From Massilia violaceinigra (lineage in GTDB: Bacteria; Pseudomonadota; Gammaproteobacteria; Burkholderiales; Burkholderiaceae_D): 64,000 bases of DNA. Shown piece by piece: positions 8,739 to 17,340 of this stretch (positions within the stretch are counted from its first letter, which is position 1; the number at the start of each line of letters is the position of its first letter). The position numbers and the translations under genes were made by a program. The stretch lies in the NCBI RefSeq assembly GCF_002752675.1, contig NZ_CP024608.1, positions 7,316,001 through 7,380,000 of the forward strand, in the 5' to 3' direction. A model generated the notes under the pieces. That model saw nothing but the letters and a program-made list of their open reading frames with translations. It was not told where the DNA came from and did not search any database.

Positions 8739-9908
8739 TCAGGAGCCAAAAAAAGTCAGGACATCGGCGCGGCGCGCGTGCGTGTCGCGCTGGCCGAGCT
8801 GGATCAGTTCACAGGTGTAGCTCGACTCGAACAGCAGATACGACGCCAGCGCCGATCCGCGCGCCTCGGTCGCGCCGATCCCCGAAAGCATGGTGCGGAT
8901 CGGCGCCGGCAGACTGGCCGTGTGGCGGCTGGCGATGACGTCGAGCCGTTCGGACGGGGCGATCACCAGCAGCTCCACCGGTTTGAGCGGCATTTTATGA
9001 CGGTATTCCTCCGGCAGCATCGACAGCGTCAAGTTGATGCGGTTCAGGCGCTCGATGTCGACCGCCAGGCTGTCGAGAAAAATCGAGGACATGGCGTGGC
9101 CGGCGATCTGCGCCAGGCTCGGATAGCGCGCCTGGCCGGGCGTGTCGCGGGTCGGCTCCGACAGGCGCCCGGCGCCCACCACCAGCACCTTGGAAGCGCC
9201 CAGGTGGATTGCCGGCGAAATGGGCGCCAGCTGGCGCATCGAGCCGTCGCCGCAAAATTCGCGGTGGCTGCCCAGGTACAGCGGCACGGCCGGGAAAATG
9301 AAGGGAATCGCCGACGACGCCAGCAGGTGCTCGACCCCGATCTGGTCCTGCAGCGCGATGCGCTGCATGCGCACCCAGGGCGCGATGTCGGCGGCGGTCT
9401 GGTAAAAAGTGATGTGATTGCCGGCCGTGTAGGACGAGGCGGTAACCGCCAGCGCATGCAGCAGGCCGTCCGACATGGCCGCGTCCAGGCGCGGCAGATC
9501 GAGCATGCGGTGCAACAGGCCCACCAGCGGAGTGTTGTCCAGCAGCGACGCCGGCGGCGCGGCGCGCCATTTGCGCAGCAGCCAGCCGAACGAGAGCAGC
9601 GAGAGCCAGCGCGCGCCCGAGCGCAGCACCCCCAGCGAATCGGCGCGGTAGACCTGTTCGACGGTGAAGTTTTCCCACACGTCGAGCAGCTTTTGCACGC
9701 CCTCGCCGAAGTTATCGGCGCGGCATGCCAGGGCCACAGCGTTGATCGCCCCGGCCGAGGTGCCGCAGATGATGTCGAACGGGTTGCGCGCGGGGCGCCA
9801 GCCGGCCTCCCACAAGATTTGCGAGATCGCCTGCAGTACCCCCACCTGGTAGGCGGCGCGCGCGCCACCGCCGGTGAGGATCAAGCCCGTTTTCTGTTCC
9901 GTTTCCAT
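8739..9908 (-). CDS. Patatin-like phospholipase
   Basis: 389 aa. The oxyanion-hole motif GGGARAAYQ is near residue 13, the nucleophile elbow GTSAGAINA near residue 50, and the catalytic Asp lies in CGDGSMRQ near residue 218, giving the Ser-Asp dyad of patatins. There is no signal peptide, so it is probably cytosolic or membrane-peripheral and would hydrolyse phospholipid or acyl esters. It is transcribed into the response-regulator and hybrid-kinase genes with a 33-bp gap, so it may be the first gene of that operon. Patatins unlinked to signalling are also common in these bacteria. Confidence 0.9.
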   Translation of the reverse strand: METEQKTGLILTGGGARAAYQVGVLQAISQILWEAGWRPARNPFDIICGTSAGAINAVALACRADNFGEGVQKLLDVWENFTVEQVYRADSLGVLRSGARWLSLLSFGWLLRKWRAAPPASLLDNTPLVGLLHRMLDLPRLDAAMSDGLLHALAVTASSYTAGNHITFYQTAADIAPWVRMQRIALQDQIGVEHLLASSAIPFIFPAVPLYLGSHREFCGDGSMRQLAPISPAIHLGASKVLVVGAGRLSEPTRDTPGQARYPSLAQIAGHAMSSIFLDSLAVDIERLNRINLTLSMLPEEYRHKMPLKPVELLVIAPSERLDVIASRHTASLPAPIRTMLSGIGATEARGSALASYLLFESSYTCELIQLGQRDTHARRADVLTFFGS

Positions 9909-9979
9909 TCGCCAAGCGTATCAGGGTCTGCCCGCCTTGCGGGAGAAAACTGATGGCTTGTCCACTTTTTACAATAGCC

Positions 9980-11773
9980 TCAATCGCCCCTGGCCACGCC
10001 TTCGCGGCGCGGATCGGCCCCGCCGAACCACCACGGCTCGCCGTGGATCAGGATGCGCTGCACGCCATGCAGGCCGGATGTCATCTCGTAGCTGCGCAGG
10101 GCGTGGCCGCGCGCCTTCAGTTCATCCTGCACGGTCGGACTGAAACGGCCCTGTTCCAGTTCGGTCGGCCCGTTGCGGCTGCCGAAGTTGGGCAGGCTGA
10201 TGGCCTGCTGCACATTCAGGCCCCAGTCGAGCGTGCCGACCAGGGTCTTGGCCACGTAGTTGATGATGGCCGGGCCGCCGGGCGAGCCGACCGCCAGCAC
10301 CAGTTTGCCGCTCTGGCGGTCGAACACCACCGTCGGCGACATGGCGCTGCGCGGGCGCTTGCCGGGCTGGACCCGGTTGGCCACGGGGCCATTCGCGTCG
10401 GCCGACTCGAAGGAGAAATCGGTCAGCTGGTTGTTCAGGATGAAGCCGCCCACCATCTGGCGCGAGCCAAAAGCGTCTTCCACCGTCGTCGTCATCGACA
10501 GGCCGGCGCCCTTGCGGTCGACCACCACGAAGTGCGAGGTGGATGCCGTTTCGATGGCGTTGTCGAGGCCCCACGCCACTTCCATGCCGGGCGGCGTGCC
10601 GGCTGCGGCGGTGCCCATCGACTTGTCGCCGATCAGGGCGGCGCGCTGGCGCAGGTAGGTTTTATCGATCAGGCTCGGAATGCCGCGTCCCGGCAGCGGC
10701 ACGAAGTCGGTGTCGGCCGCATAGCGGTTGCGGTCGGCGTAGGCCAGGCGCCCCGCTTCCGTGAACAGGTGCACCGCCTCAAGCCCGATCACGCCATTGA
10801 CGGGAGCGTAGGCGCGCATGTCCTTCGTTTCGAGCATGCCCAGCATCTGCGCCACGGCGATGCCGCCCGACGATGGCGGCGGCATGCCGCACACGGTGTA
10901 GGCGCGGTAGTCGCTGCACACCGGCACGCGCACCTTGGGCTGGTAGCCGGCGATGTCGGCCGCCGTCAACAGGCCCGGGTTGCTCGGGTGGGCCGCCACC
11001 TTGGCCGCGATGTCCTTGGCGATACGGCCCTTGTAGAAGGCGTCGGCGCCGCCGGCGGCGATCTCGCGCAGGGTCGTGGCCAGCGCGGGATTGCGCAGCA
11101 AGTGGCCGATCGGCCACGGCTTGCCATCCTTGTCGTAGAAATAGGCGGCGGCGACCGGGTCCTTGCGCAGGTGCTGGTCGAACATCAGCATGCCGTTCAG
11201 GCGCTGGCTGACCGGAAAACCCTTGTCGGCCATGGCGATCGCCGGCGCGAACAGCGCCTTCCACGGCAGCTTGCCGTGCTGGCGGTGCGCCATTTCGAGC
11301 ATGCGCAGCACGCCCGGCGCGCCCACCGAACGCCCGCCCATCACGCCGGCGCTGCGCGAGAGCGGCGTGCCATCCTTGTTCTGGAACAGGTGCTCGTCGG
11401 CCGCCGCGGGCGCGGTTTCGCGGCCATCGAAGGCTTGCACGTTCTTGCCGTCGTAGTGCATCAGGAAGGCGCCGCCGCCGATGCCGGACGATTGCGGCTC
11501 CACCAGCGTGAGCATCAGCTGGGTGGCAACGGCGGCGTCAATCGCGCTGCCGCCGCGGCGCAGGATCTGGTAGCCGGCATCGACCGCCAGCGGGTTGGCG
11601 GCGGCGACCATGAATTTTTTGGCGGCCCAGCCGGCCTTGTCGGCATAGCCGGTATGGATTTCGGGCGCGTCGGCCGGACGCACGGCGGCGTCCTGGGCGA
11701 ACGCGGGGGCGCTGACGATGGCAGCGGCGGTCGCGATGTAAAGCGCGAAAGGAAGGTACTTCAACCTGAGCAT
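9980..11773 (-). CDS. ggt: Gamma-glutamyltransferase
   Basis: 597 aa with an N-terminal signal peptide ending near AFAQ (27), so periplasmic. The sequence RRGGSAIDAAVATQLMLTLV and GIGGGAFLMHYD are typical of the large subunit. STSHFVVVDRKG (about 413) contains the Thr that becomes the N-terminal nucleophile after self-cleavage. GSPGGPAIINYV and the Ser pair of RSAMSPTVVF follow in the small subunit. It cleaves glutathione and other gamma-glutamyl compounds. GGAGAATCC precedes the ATG. It appears to be a single-gene unit. Confidence 0.95.
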   Translation of the reverse strand: MLRLKYLPFALYIATAAAIVSAPAFAQDAAVRPADAPEIHTGYADKAGWAAKKFMVAAANPLAVDAGYQILRRGGSAIDAAVATQLMLTLVEPQSSGIGGGAFLMHYDGKNVQAFDGRETAPAAADEHLFQNKDGTPLSRSAGVMGGRSVGAPGVLRMLEMAHRQHGKLPWKALFAPAIAMADKGFPVSQRLNGMLMFDQHLRKDPVAAAYFYDKDGKPWPIGHLLRNPALATTLREIAAGGADAFYKGRIAKDIAAKVAAHPSNPGLLTAADIAGYQPKVRVPVCSDYRAYTVCGMPPPSSGGIAVAQMLGMLETKDMRAYAPVNGVIGLEAVHLFTEAGRLAYADRNRYAADTDFVPLPGRGIPSLIDKTYLRQRAALIGDKSMGTAAAGTPPGMEVAWGLDNAIETASTSHFVVVDRKGAGLSMTTTVEDAFGSRQMVGGFILNNQLTDFSFESADANGPVANRVQPGKRPRSAMSPTVVFDRQSGKLVLAVGSPGGPAIINYVAKTLVGTLDWGLNVQQAISLPNFGSRNGPTELEQGRFSPTVQDELKARGHALRSYEMTSGLHGVQRILIHGEPWWFGGADPRREGVARGD

Positions 11774-11840
11774 GGATTCTCCAATGAGAAACGCGCGACC
11801 ACAGCCGCGCGTCCGATCCCGCTATCGTACAGGAATTGAA

Positions 11841-12599
11841 TTACTTCGGCTGCATGCGGATCGCGCCGTCAAGGCGGATGGTTTCGCCGTTGAGCATGGT
11901 GTTTTCGATGATCGCCTTGGCCAGGTGGGCGTATTCGGCGGGACGGCCGAGTCGCTGCGGGAACGGGACCATGTTGCCCAGCGCGCCGCGCACTTCTTCC
12001 GGCATGCCCATCAGCATGGGCGTTTCGAAAATGCCGGGTGCGATGGTCATCACGCGCACGCCGCTGCGGGCCAGGTCGCGCGCCATCGGCAGGGTCATGC
12101 CGGCCACCGCCGCCTTGGACGAGGCGTAGGCCGCCTGGCCGATCTGGCCGTCGAAGGCCGCCACCGACGCGGTATTGATGATGATGCCGCGCTCGCCGGA
12201 ATCCATCGCCTCGGTCTTGCCCATGGCGTCAGCCGCCAGGCGCGCCATGTTGAAGGTGCCGACCAGGTTGATGTTTACGGTGCGCTGGAATACTTCCAGC
12301 GGATGCGGGCCATCCTTGCCCACGGTCTTGACCGCCGGCGCCACGCCGGCGCAGTTGACCAGGCCGCGCAGGGTGCCCAGCGCCAGCGCCGCGGCGACCA
12401 CGGCCTGGCCATCGGCCTCGGAGGTCACGTCGCACTTCACGAACGTGCCCTTGAGTTCAGCGGCCAGCGCTTCGCCCGCCTCGACCTGCACGTCGGCCAG
12501 CACAACCTTGCCGCCCGCTTCGGTGATCATGCGCGCCGTCGCCGCGCCCAGGCCCGATGCGCCGCCCGTGATGATGAATACGTTGTCCTGAATTTGCAT
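11841..12599 (-). CDS. SDR-family 3-hydroxyacyl-CoA dehydrogenase (type II HADH-like)
   Basis: 252 aa. Cofactor motif TGGASGLG (11-18), NCAG near 94, and the catalytic Ser-Tyr-Lys with YASSKAA near 159. The closing [15 protein letters not shown] and the [10 protein letters not shown] segment are typical of type II (17-beta-HSD10-like) 3-hydroxyacyl-CoA or 2-methyl-3-hydroxybutyryl-CoA dehydrogenases. These act with NAD in fatty acid and isoleucine breakdown. The perfect palindrome 28 bp upstream of the start suggests control by a branched-chain or fatty acid catabolism regulator. No other gene of that pathway is adjacent. Confidence 0.85.
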   Translation of the reverse strand: MQIQDNVFIITGGASGLGAATARMITEAGGKVVLADVQVEAGEALAAELKGTFVKCDVTSEADGQAVVAAALALGTLRGLVNCAGVAPAVKTVGKDGPHPLEVFQRTVNINLVGTFNMARLAADAMGKTEAMDSGERGIIINTASVAAFDGQIGQAAYASSKAAVAGMTLPMARDLARSGVRVMTIAPGIFETPMLMGMPEEVRGALGNMVPFPQRLGRPAEYAHLAKAIIENTMLNGETIRLDGAIRMQPK

Positions 12600-12626
12600 G
12601 GTGTCCTCTTCTCTTATAAGTTCTTT

Positions 12627-12648
12627 TTGACGTTTACGTAAACGTCAA
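12627..12648. promoter_or_regulatory. Perfect 22-bp palindrome, LiuR-like operator
   Basis: The half site TTGACGTTTAC is followed exactly by its reverse complement GTAAACGTCAA. It lies 28 bp upstream of the dehydrogenase ATG, where a repressor would block transcription. The sequence resembles, from memory, the sites reported for LiuR, the MerR-family regulator of branched-chain amino acid breakdown in proteobacteria. The palindrome is directly seen; the regulator is inference. Confidence 0.6.
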
Positions 12649-12697
12649 CTAACCGGATTGTAGCGAACTTTTCGTGGAAAACACCAATCGTGGTGCA

Positions 12698-13108
12698 TTA
12701 AAAACACTGAATCGTGCCGCCATTGCTGGTGCAGGGGCGGCCCTGGGGGCTGATCACGGTATTGCCGGCCGCGCCGTTGTAGCGCGTGCCGTTGACGTCG
12801 GTGCAGCCGCCGGCGTCGCAGCGGCTGATCACGGCGGGCGGCGGCGCGACCACCGATGGCGACGATGGTGCCGGCGGCGCGCTCACCGGCACCGCCGGCG
12901 GCGGCGTGCTCAGGCGCGGTCCGTAGGCGGGCATGCCATCGACAATCTGCTGCACGGCGCGGCGCTTCGGCGGCGGCTTTGCGGGCTTCGTTGGCTTGGT
13001 TGGCTTGGCCTGGACGGCAGGCGGCGCGGGCGCGCTTTCCGTCTGTGCCAGGGCAGTGCCGCCAGCGACGCACGCCAGCAGGATCAGGGCGATTTTTGTG
13101 ACGAGCAT
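12698..13108 (-). CDS. Small secreted proline-rich protein of unknown function
   Basis: 136 aa. A signal peptide (about 1-21, ending ALAQ) is followed by a Lys/Pro-rich stretch with TKPTKPAKPPPK, a second Pro-rich segment, and a C-terminal cysteine module with CDAGGCTDVNG, PCTSNGG and a terminal IQCF. The four cysteines could form two disulfides in the periplasm. I do not recognise the family. The ribosome site is weak. It seems to be monocistronic. Confidence 0.65.
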   Translation of the reverse strand: MLVTKIALILLACVAGGTALAQTESAPAPPAVQAKPTKPTKPAKPPPKRRAVQQIVDGMPAYGPRLSTPPPAVPVSAPPAPSSPSVVAPPPAVISRCDAGGCTDVNGTRYNGAAGNTVISPQGRPCTSNGGTIQCF

Positions 13109-13235
13109 GATGCACCGCGCAGGAAGATGAATGAAGCGGCCAGCCTATCATTTTTGCCAGGATCGTGAGGGACCGGGCGCGTTCGGACGCTGGACAAACT
13201 GGAATCGACTATTTACATCGAGACAACTTTTATTG

Positions 13236-13264
13236 TTGACCAAAAGTGCAGGAAAGACGATACT
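13236..13264 (+). promoter_or_regulatory. Candidate sigma-70 promoter for the 13305-18323 cluster
   Basis: A TTGACC -35 box (13236-13241) and GATACT -10 box (13259-13264) are separated by 17 bp, about 40 bp upstream of the ATG at 13305. The boxes match consensus at 5 of 6 and 4 of 6 positions. Nothing else in the 13109-13304 gap looks like a better promoter. Confidence 0.5.
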
Positions 13265-13304
13265 TCCCGCACCCTGAAACAGCACGCCACCACCCATACC
13301 GCCC

Positions 13305-15563
13305 ATGAATGCCATCCTTGAACCCATCAGCGCCAGCCGTCTCGACGCCTATCTCGACCAGACCGAAGCCGCCCTCGAACAGCAGGACGACGCCGAACTC
13401 GACCCCGAACTGATCCAGGCGGGCCTGAAGACATCGATGGACGGCCAGCGCTTCCGCGCCGACACCCTGGGCAGCGTGCGCCGCCTGTTCCGGCTATGGC
13501 TGCGCGCCGGCGACCCGGGCGCGGCATCGCGCGTAATCGACATCGACGGCCGTGAGGCGCTCGCCGCCCTGCCCGCGGCCGAACGTCCCGACTGGGAGCT
13601 GTCGCTGGCGTTCTGGCGCCTCGAACCGCTGGTCGCGCAGCGCGACGACGCCGCCCTGCACGCCGCGCTCGACGCCGCGTTCACGGTACTGACATCGCTG
13701 CCGGGCGCCCTGCAGTACGACAAGGCCTGGGAGTATCTGGAAGAGCAGGCCACGCAGGCCGGCGCGCATGCCCTGTCGCGCCGCTGCCTGGCCGCGCGCA
13801 ACGCACTGCAGCACGCGGACCCCGAGCGCGCCGCCTATCGCGCCTGGGACGATGCGCTGATGGCCGCGCGCGCGGCGCAAAGCTTCGCGCTGGAGGGGCA
13901 GGATCAACAGGCAACGGACGCCGCCGCGCGCGCCATCGACAGCCTGGCCAAGGTGGGCGCGGACCAGGATATCGACCATAACGACTGGCTGCGCATCGGC
14001 CATGCCCTCTTCACCATCGTCCCCGCGTCGATTGCCCGCGTCGTGGGCCAGGTACGCGCGCTCACACCCGCCAGCACCGTGTTCTTTGCCCGGCGCGACA
14101 TCGATGTGCGCATCGCGCGGCTCGAAGCGCTGACCCTGCACCATCAGGGCGTGCTCGACCAGGCGCTGGCGCGGCTCGGCCTGGGGCGCACCATCATCAC
14201 CGGCGACGCCGACGACCGCTATAGCGCCGTCATGCTCGACTGGTTGCTGGAGGCGGGAAAACACGAAGACGCTGCCCGCCTGGCATTCGAGTCGGTCTTC
14301 CACGAACGCCAGGTCTCGGCCGAACATGGCGTACGCACCGCCACGCGCGCCGTGAGCGAGGGCCTGGCCGGCCAGCCTTACTGGCAACTGGCACTGGCGT
14401 ATGCCGGCATGGCCGACGACACCATGGAGGTACGCGGGGACGAGAGCGAGGCCGCCCATGTGCGCCGCCATCTGGCACTGGCGCGCGGGCAGGCGCGCGC
14501 GCATCCGGCCATCGATGCCGTCGAAGGCCTGTTCCTGATCAAATCGGCGGGCGACTACCATCAGGCCCTGCCGCTGCTGGAAGCGGCGGCGCGCGACCTG
14601 TCGCTGGCCAATTCGGATGTGCTCTTCAAGCTGTGGGTGGCGCGCATCCGCGTGCACGGTGCGCAGGCCGCGCTGGAGATGCCGTTCGTGCCGGCGTCGA
14701 GCGCCGGTTCCTGCTACAACCTCGGCGTCACGCTCGACAACGACCTCGACGAGCAGCTGCCCGACGGCGTGACGGTACCGCAGGAGGCGCTGGAGGCGCT
14801 CGCCGCGCGCTATTACGAAACGGGCCTGGCGCGCTTTGAAGCGTTCGTCATGAGCGGCGAAGGCAATGCGCGCGACGGCCATGCCCACACTTACTCGATG
14901 CTGTGCAATAACCTGGCCATCCACTACCGTTGCGACAAGTCCGACCCCGGCGCCGCCCTGCCCCTGCATCACAAGGGCATCTCCGCCAGCCCGTTTTCGG
15001 AACATTACCAGGGCGTGATGAGCTGCCACCGCGACAGCGGCAACGACGCGGCCATGATCGACAGCGGCGACCAGCTGTGGCATTACTCGGCCGACCATGG
15101 CTACAGCCGGCACGATCCGACCGATTACGTCGACGATGTCGTCGCCGCCCTGCACCGTCTGGGGCGCAACACCGACATTGCCATCTGGCTGCAGCGGCTC
15201 GACGAATGGTGGGACAGCGTGGAGCAGGACGAGCGCGCCGGGTACGAGGAATCGTACGTACGGGCGCTGGCCTCGGTGCTGTACCACCTGGCGCATACCC
15301 AGCCCGACGACGCCATGCTGCGCCTGGACGCCGTGCTGCCCCGGCTACGCGCCGCCGCCAGTCCCTACACCACCCGCATGGCGGCGCACACGCTGCGCAC
15401 CGCCGGCCAGTTCGAGCGCGCGCAGGCGATGTACGCGGAGGCGCTGGGCCATGTCAAACCGGGCGAGTCGTGGCACGAATCGCAGCGCCAGGCGATCATC
15501 GAAGGCGCGGCTGAATGCAAGCGCATGCAGCGCGCGGCCCAGCCCTGGTGGAAGGTCTGGTAG
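13305..15563 (+). CDS. Large TPR-like helical protein of unknown function
   Basis: 752 aa, no signal peptide or membrane segment, so cytosolic. It is rich in Ala, Leu, Asp and Arg and built of paired helices (for example SLAFWRLEPLVAQRDDAALH and AGQFERAQAMYAEALGHV), which suggests a TPR-type solenoid. No catalytic motif is visible. It is the first of four plus-strand genes joined by overlaps; its TAG stop overlaps a GTG start of the next gene. Function unknown; a scaffold or partner-binding role is inferred from the fold only. Confidence 0.75.
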   Translation: MNAILEPISASRLDAYLDQTEAALEQQDDAELDPELIQAGLKTSMDGQRFRADTLGSVRRLFRLWLRAGDPGAASRVIDIDGREALAALPAAERPDWELSLAFWRLEPLVAQRDDAALHAALDAAFTVLTSLPGALQYDKAWEYLEEQATQAGAHALSRRCLAARNALQHADPERAAYRAWDDALMAARAAQSFALEGQDQQATDAAARAIDSLAKVGADQDIDHNDWLRIGHALFTIVPASIARVVGQVRALTPASTVFFARRDIDVRIARLEALTLHHQGVLDQALARLGLGRTIITGDADDRYSAVMLDWLLEAGKHEDAARLAFESVFHERQVSAEHGVRTATRAVSEGLAGQPYWQLALAYAGMADDTMEVRGDESEAAHVRRHLALARGQARAHPAIDAVEGLFLIKSAGDYHQALPLLEAAARDLSLANSDVLFKLWVARIRVHGAQAALEMPFVPASSAGSCYNLGVTLDNDLDEQLPDGVTVPQEALEALAARYYETGLARFEAFVMSGEGNARDGHAHTYSMLCNNLAIHYRCDKSDPGAALPLHHKGISASPFSEHYQGVMSCHRDSGNDAAMIDSGDQLWHYSADHGYSRHDPTDYVDDVVAALHRLGRNTDIAIWLQRLDEWWDSVEQDERAGYEESYVRALASVLYHLAHTQPDDAMLRLDAVLPRLRAAASPYTTRMAAHTLRTAGQFERAQAMYAEALGHVKPGESWHESQRQAIIEGAAECKRMQRAAQPWWKVW

Positions 15564-16654
15564 TGGCGGCGACGGGCCGGGCCAGTGCCTACGGCGCGCG
15601 CGACGTGGTCAACGCGCCGGCGCTGAAACAGGCCATCGCCAGGCGCAGCGCGCAGCGCGGCGACGCGCCCGACGTAGCCGCGTGGCTGGCCAATCACTTC
15701 TTCCGCTACGCGGTCGGCAATCTGAACGCGCCCGAACCGGCGCTGGCGCGCATCGCCTCCGGCGCGCAGGCGCGCTCCCTGTTCGCGCCCGGCGCCGTGC
15801 CCGATTGGGTGGCATCGCGCCTGCGCCAGGGGGAGGGCGACGCCATGTGGTGGGTGGCGCCCGATGGCGCCGAACTGCTCGCGATGGAAGCGAAACTGGT
15901 CGAATTCCTCGGTGCGCGCCAGGGCACCGCGCTCGAAGGCAAACTACAGCGCATCAACTGCCGCCAGGCGCTGGCGCTGTGGAACGCGGAACACGCCGCC
16001 TTTGAGGCCAAGAGCGCGGCCGGCTGGCGCGAGCATCAGCCCGAGGCGGTGGCGACGCGCTGGGAGGGCGAGGCCGGCAGCGTGGTCGAATTGCTCGGCG
16101 CAAGCCCGCTGCTGCGCGCGGAGATGGCGTTCGAGAGCCAGGTGATGCGCCATTGCCTGGGCCAGTTCAGCGACCGGAGTCAGCTCAGCGGCGGTTACGG
16201 CGAGCACTATGCGGCAGCCTGCGAAGCGGGCAAGATGCGGCTGTTCAGCTACCGCGGCCGCAACGGCCATGCGCACATCACCATCAGCGCCAACATCGTG
16301 GCCGACGGCCGCCTGCAGCTCGAACAGATCAAGGGCAAGCACAATCGCCCGCCGGTGGAGCGCTACCGCGGCGAGCTGCTGGCGTTTTTGCGCAGCGTGG
16401 ACAGCGACGTGCACACGCCGCCGGACGCCCTGAGCATGGGCATGGTGCGCCTGCCCTCGGGCTGGGCGATGGTGGAGGACGCGCGCGACGAGGCCGACCA
16501 GCTGTTCGTCGCGCACCACTTCCCCGCCCTGTTCCGGCGCCTGCCGGCGCCGTCGGTGCTGGCCCAGTGGATCGCCGCCGCGCGCGCGCCCGAGCAGTTG
16601 CAGGGCATGGCGCTGCACCCGGCGGTGGCGCACGCGGTGAGGAGCGCGGCATGA
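15563..16654 (+). CDS. PcfJ-like protein
   Basis: 363 aa from the GTG at 15563. The middle of the protein has VMRHCLGQF, then YAAACEAGKMRLFSYRGRNGHAHITI, then QIKGKHNRPPVERY. This is the His-Cys, 'G...LFS', 'ITI' and 'Q-KG-N-PP' pattern of the PcfJ-like family, known from conjugative plasmids and many chromosomes but without a defined activity. GTG at 15563 is preferred because GGAAGG lies 7 bases upstream and TAGTG overlaps the previous stop. An ATG at 15515 would add 16 residues. Cytosolic; function unknown. Confidence 0.7.
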   Translation: MAATGRASAYGARDVVNAPALKQAIARRSAQRGDAPDVAAWLANHFFRYAVGNLNAPEPALARIASGAQARSLFAPGAVPDWVASRLRQGEGDAMWWVAPDGAELLAMEAKLVEFLGARQGTALEGKLQRINCRQALALWNAEHAAFEAKSAAGWREHQPEAVATRWEGEAGSVVELLGASPLLRAEMAFESQVMRHCLGQFSDRSQLSGGYGEHYAAACEAGKMRLFSYRGRNGHAHITISANIVADGRLQLEQIKGKHNRPPVERYRGELLAFLRSVDSDVHTPPDALSMGMVRLPSGWAMVEDARDEADQLFVAHHFPALFRRLPAPSVLAQWIAAARAPEQLQGMALHPAVAHAVRSAA

Positions 16655-17340
16655 ACTGGATCATTCTTTTGCTGTTCCTGTGGGCGATGCGGCGCGTGTA
16701 TGTGCTGATCCGCGACAGCATCCTGTCGCGCAAGGGCCGCACCGTGCGGGTGCGCTACAAGTTCGACGCCCGCCAGAACCGGGCGCTGGCCCTGGCGCAC
16801 CCGATCGCCAGCGCGCGCGCGCTCGGCGCCTACGCCAATCCGAAAGCGCCGGCGCCGACGGCGGAGCAGGCGCAGGCACTGCGCGCCAGCCTGCTGCATA
16901 TCATCGGCCTGCGCGCCAGCATGCAGGACGACGCCATCAAGGCCGCGCTGCCGGAGCTGCTGCGGCGCCACTGGTTCCGCATCGACCTGGACCGCCTGCG
17001 GCCGGAAGACGATCCGCGCGCGGCGATGGCGTTCGCCTCGGCGCGGGTGGCCTTCGCGGTGCGCACGGCGAGCTTGCTCGGCTGGCTCGATCCGGCGCTG
17101 CAATGGGAGGTGCTGTTCCAGAACGCCCAGCGCGCCAACGACTGTTTCGCCAGCTGGGAGGAGTTCGGCGCGGCGCTGGCGCGCGGGCGCCAGCAATGGA
17201 TCGCCGGCGCGCGCGCCGACAGCCTTGGTGCCGCCTTCGACGAGGCGACGTTGGCGCAGTGGCTGGCCAGCCGCAGCCACCCGTGGCGCAGCATCCCGTG
17301 GCGCGGCCAGGTGCTGTTCGAGCCGCCGGCCACGTCATGA
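16651..17340 (+). CDS. DUF1266-like protein with N-terminal membrane anchor
   Basis: 229 aa. Residues 2-12 (NWIILLLFLWA) form a short hydrophobic anchor. The rest is helical and ends with ANDCFASWEEFGAALARGRQQW, close to the 'f-SW-eF---y--GR--W' signature of DUF1266, the family I recall for E. coli YbeR and YbeU. Its ATG overlaps the preceding stop as ATGA, after a GAGGAG ribosome site. A DUF1266 gene beside a Sel1-repeat gene also occurs in the E. coli ybeQ-hscC region. Function unknown. Confidence 0.7.
   Translation: MNWIILLLFLWAMRRVYVLIRDSILSRKGRTVRVRYKFDARQNRALALAHPIASARALGAYANPKAPAPTAEQAQALRASLLHIIGLRASMQDDAIKAALPELLRRHWFRIDLDRLRPEDDPRAAMAFASARVAFAVRTASLLGWLDPALQWEVLFQNAQRANDCFASWEEFGAALARGRQQWIAGARADSLGAAFDEATLAQWLASRSHPWRSIPWRGQVLFEPPATS

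Noticed and set aside
8739..9908. Patatin as a T6SS or secreted toxin effector
   Set aside because: No signal peptide, no secretion or immunity gene nearby; it reads as an ordinary cytosolic patatin.
13494..15296. Long minus-strand frame opposite the TPR-like gene
   Set aside because: Arg/His-rich shadow; the plus-strand gene has normal composition, a promoter and an overlapping downstream gene.
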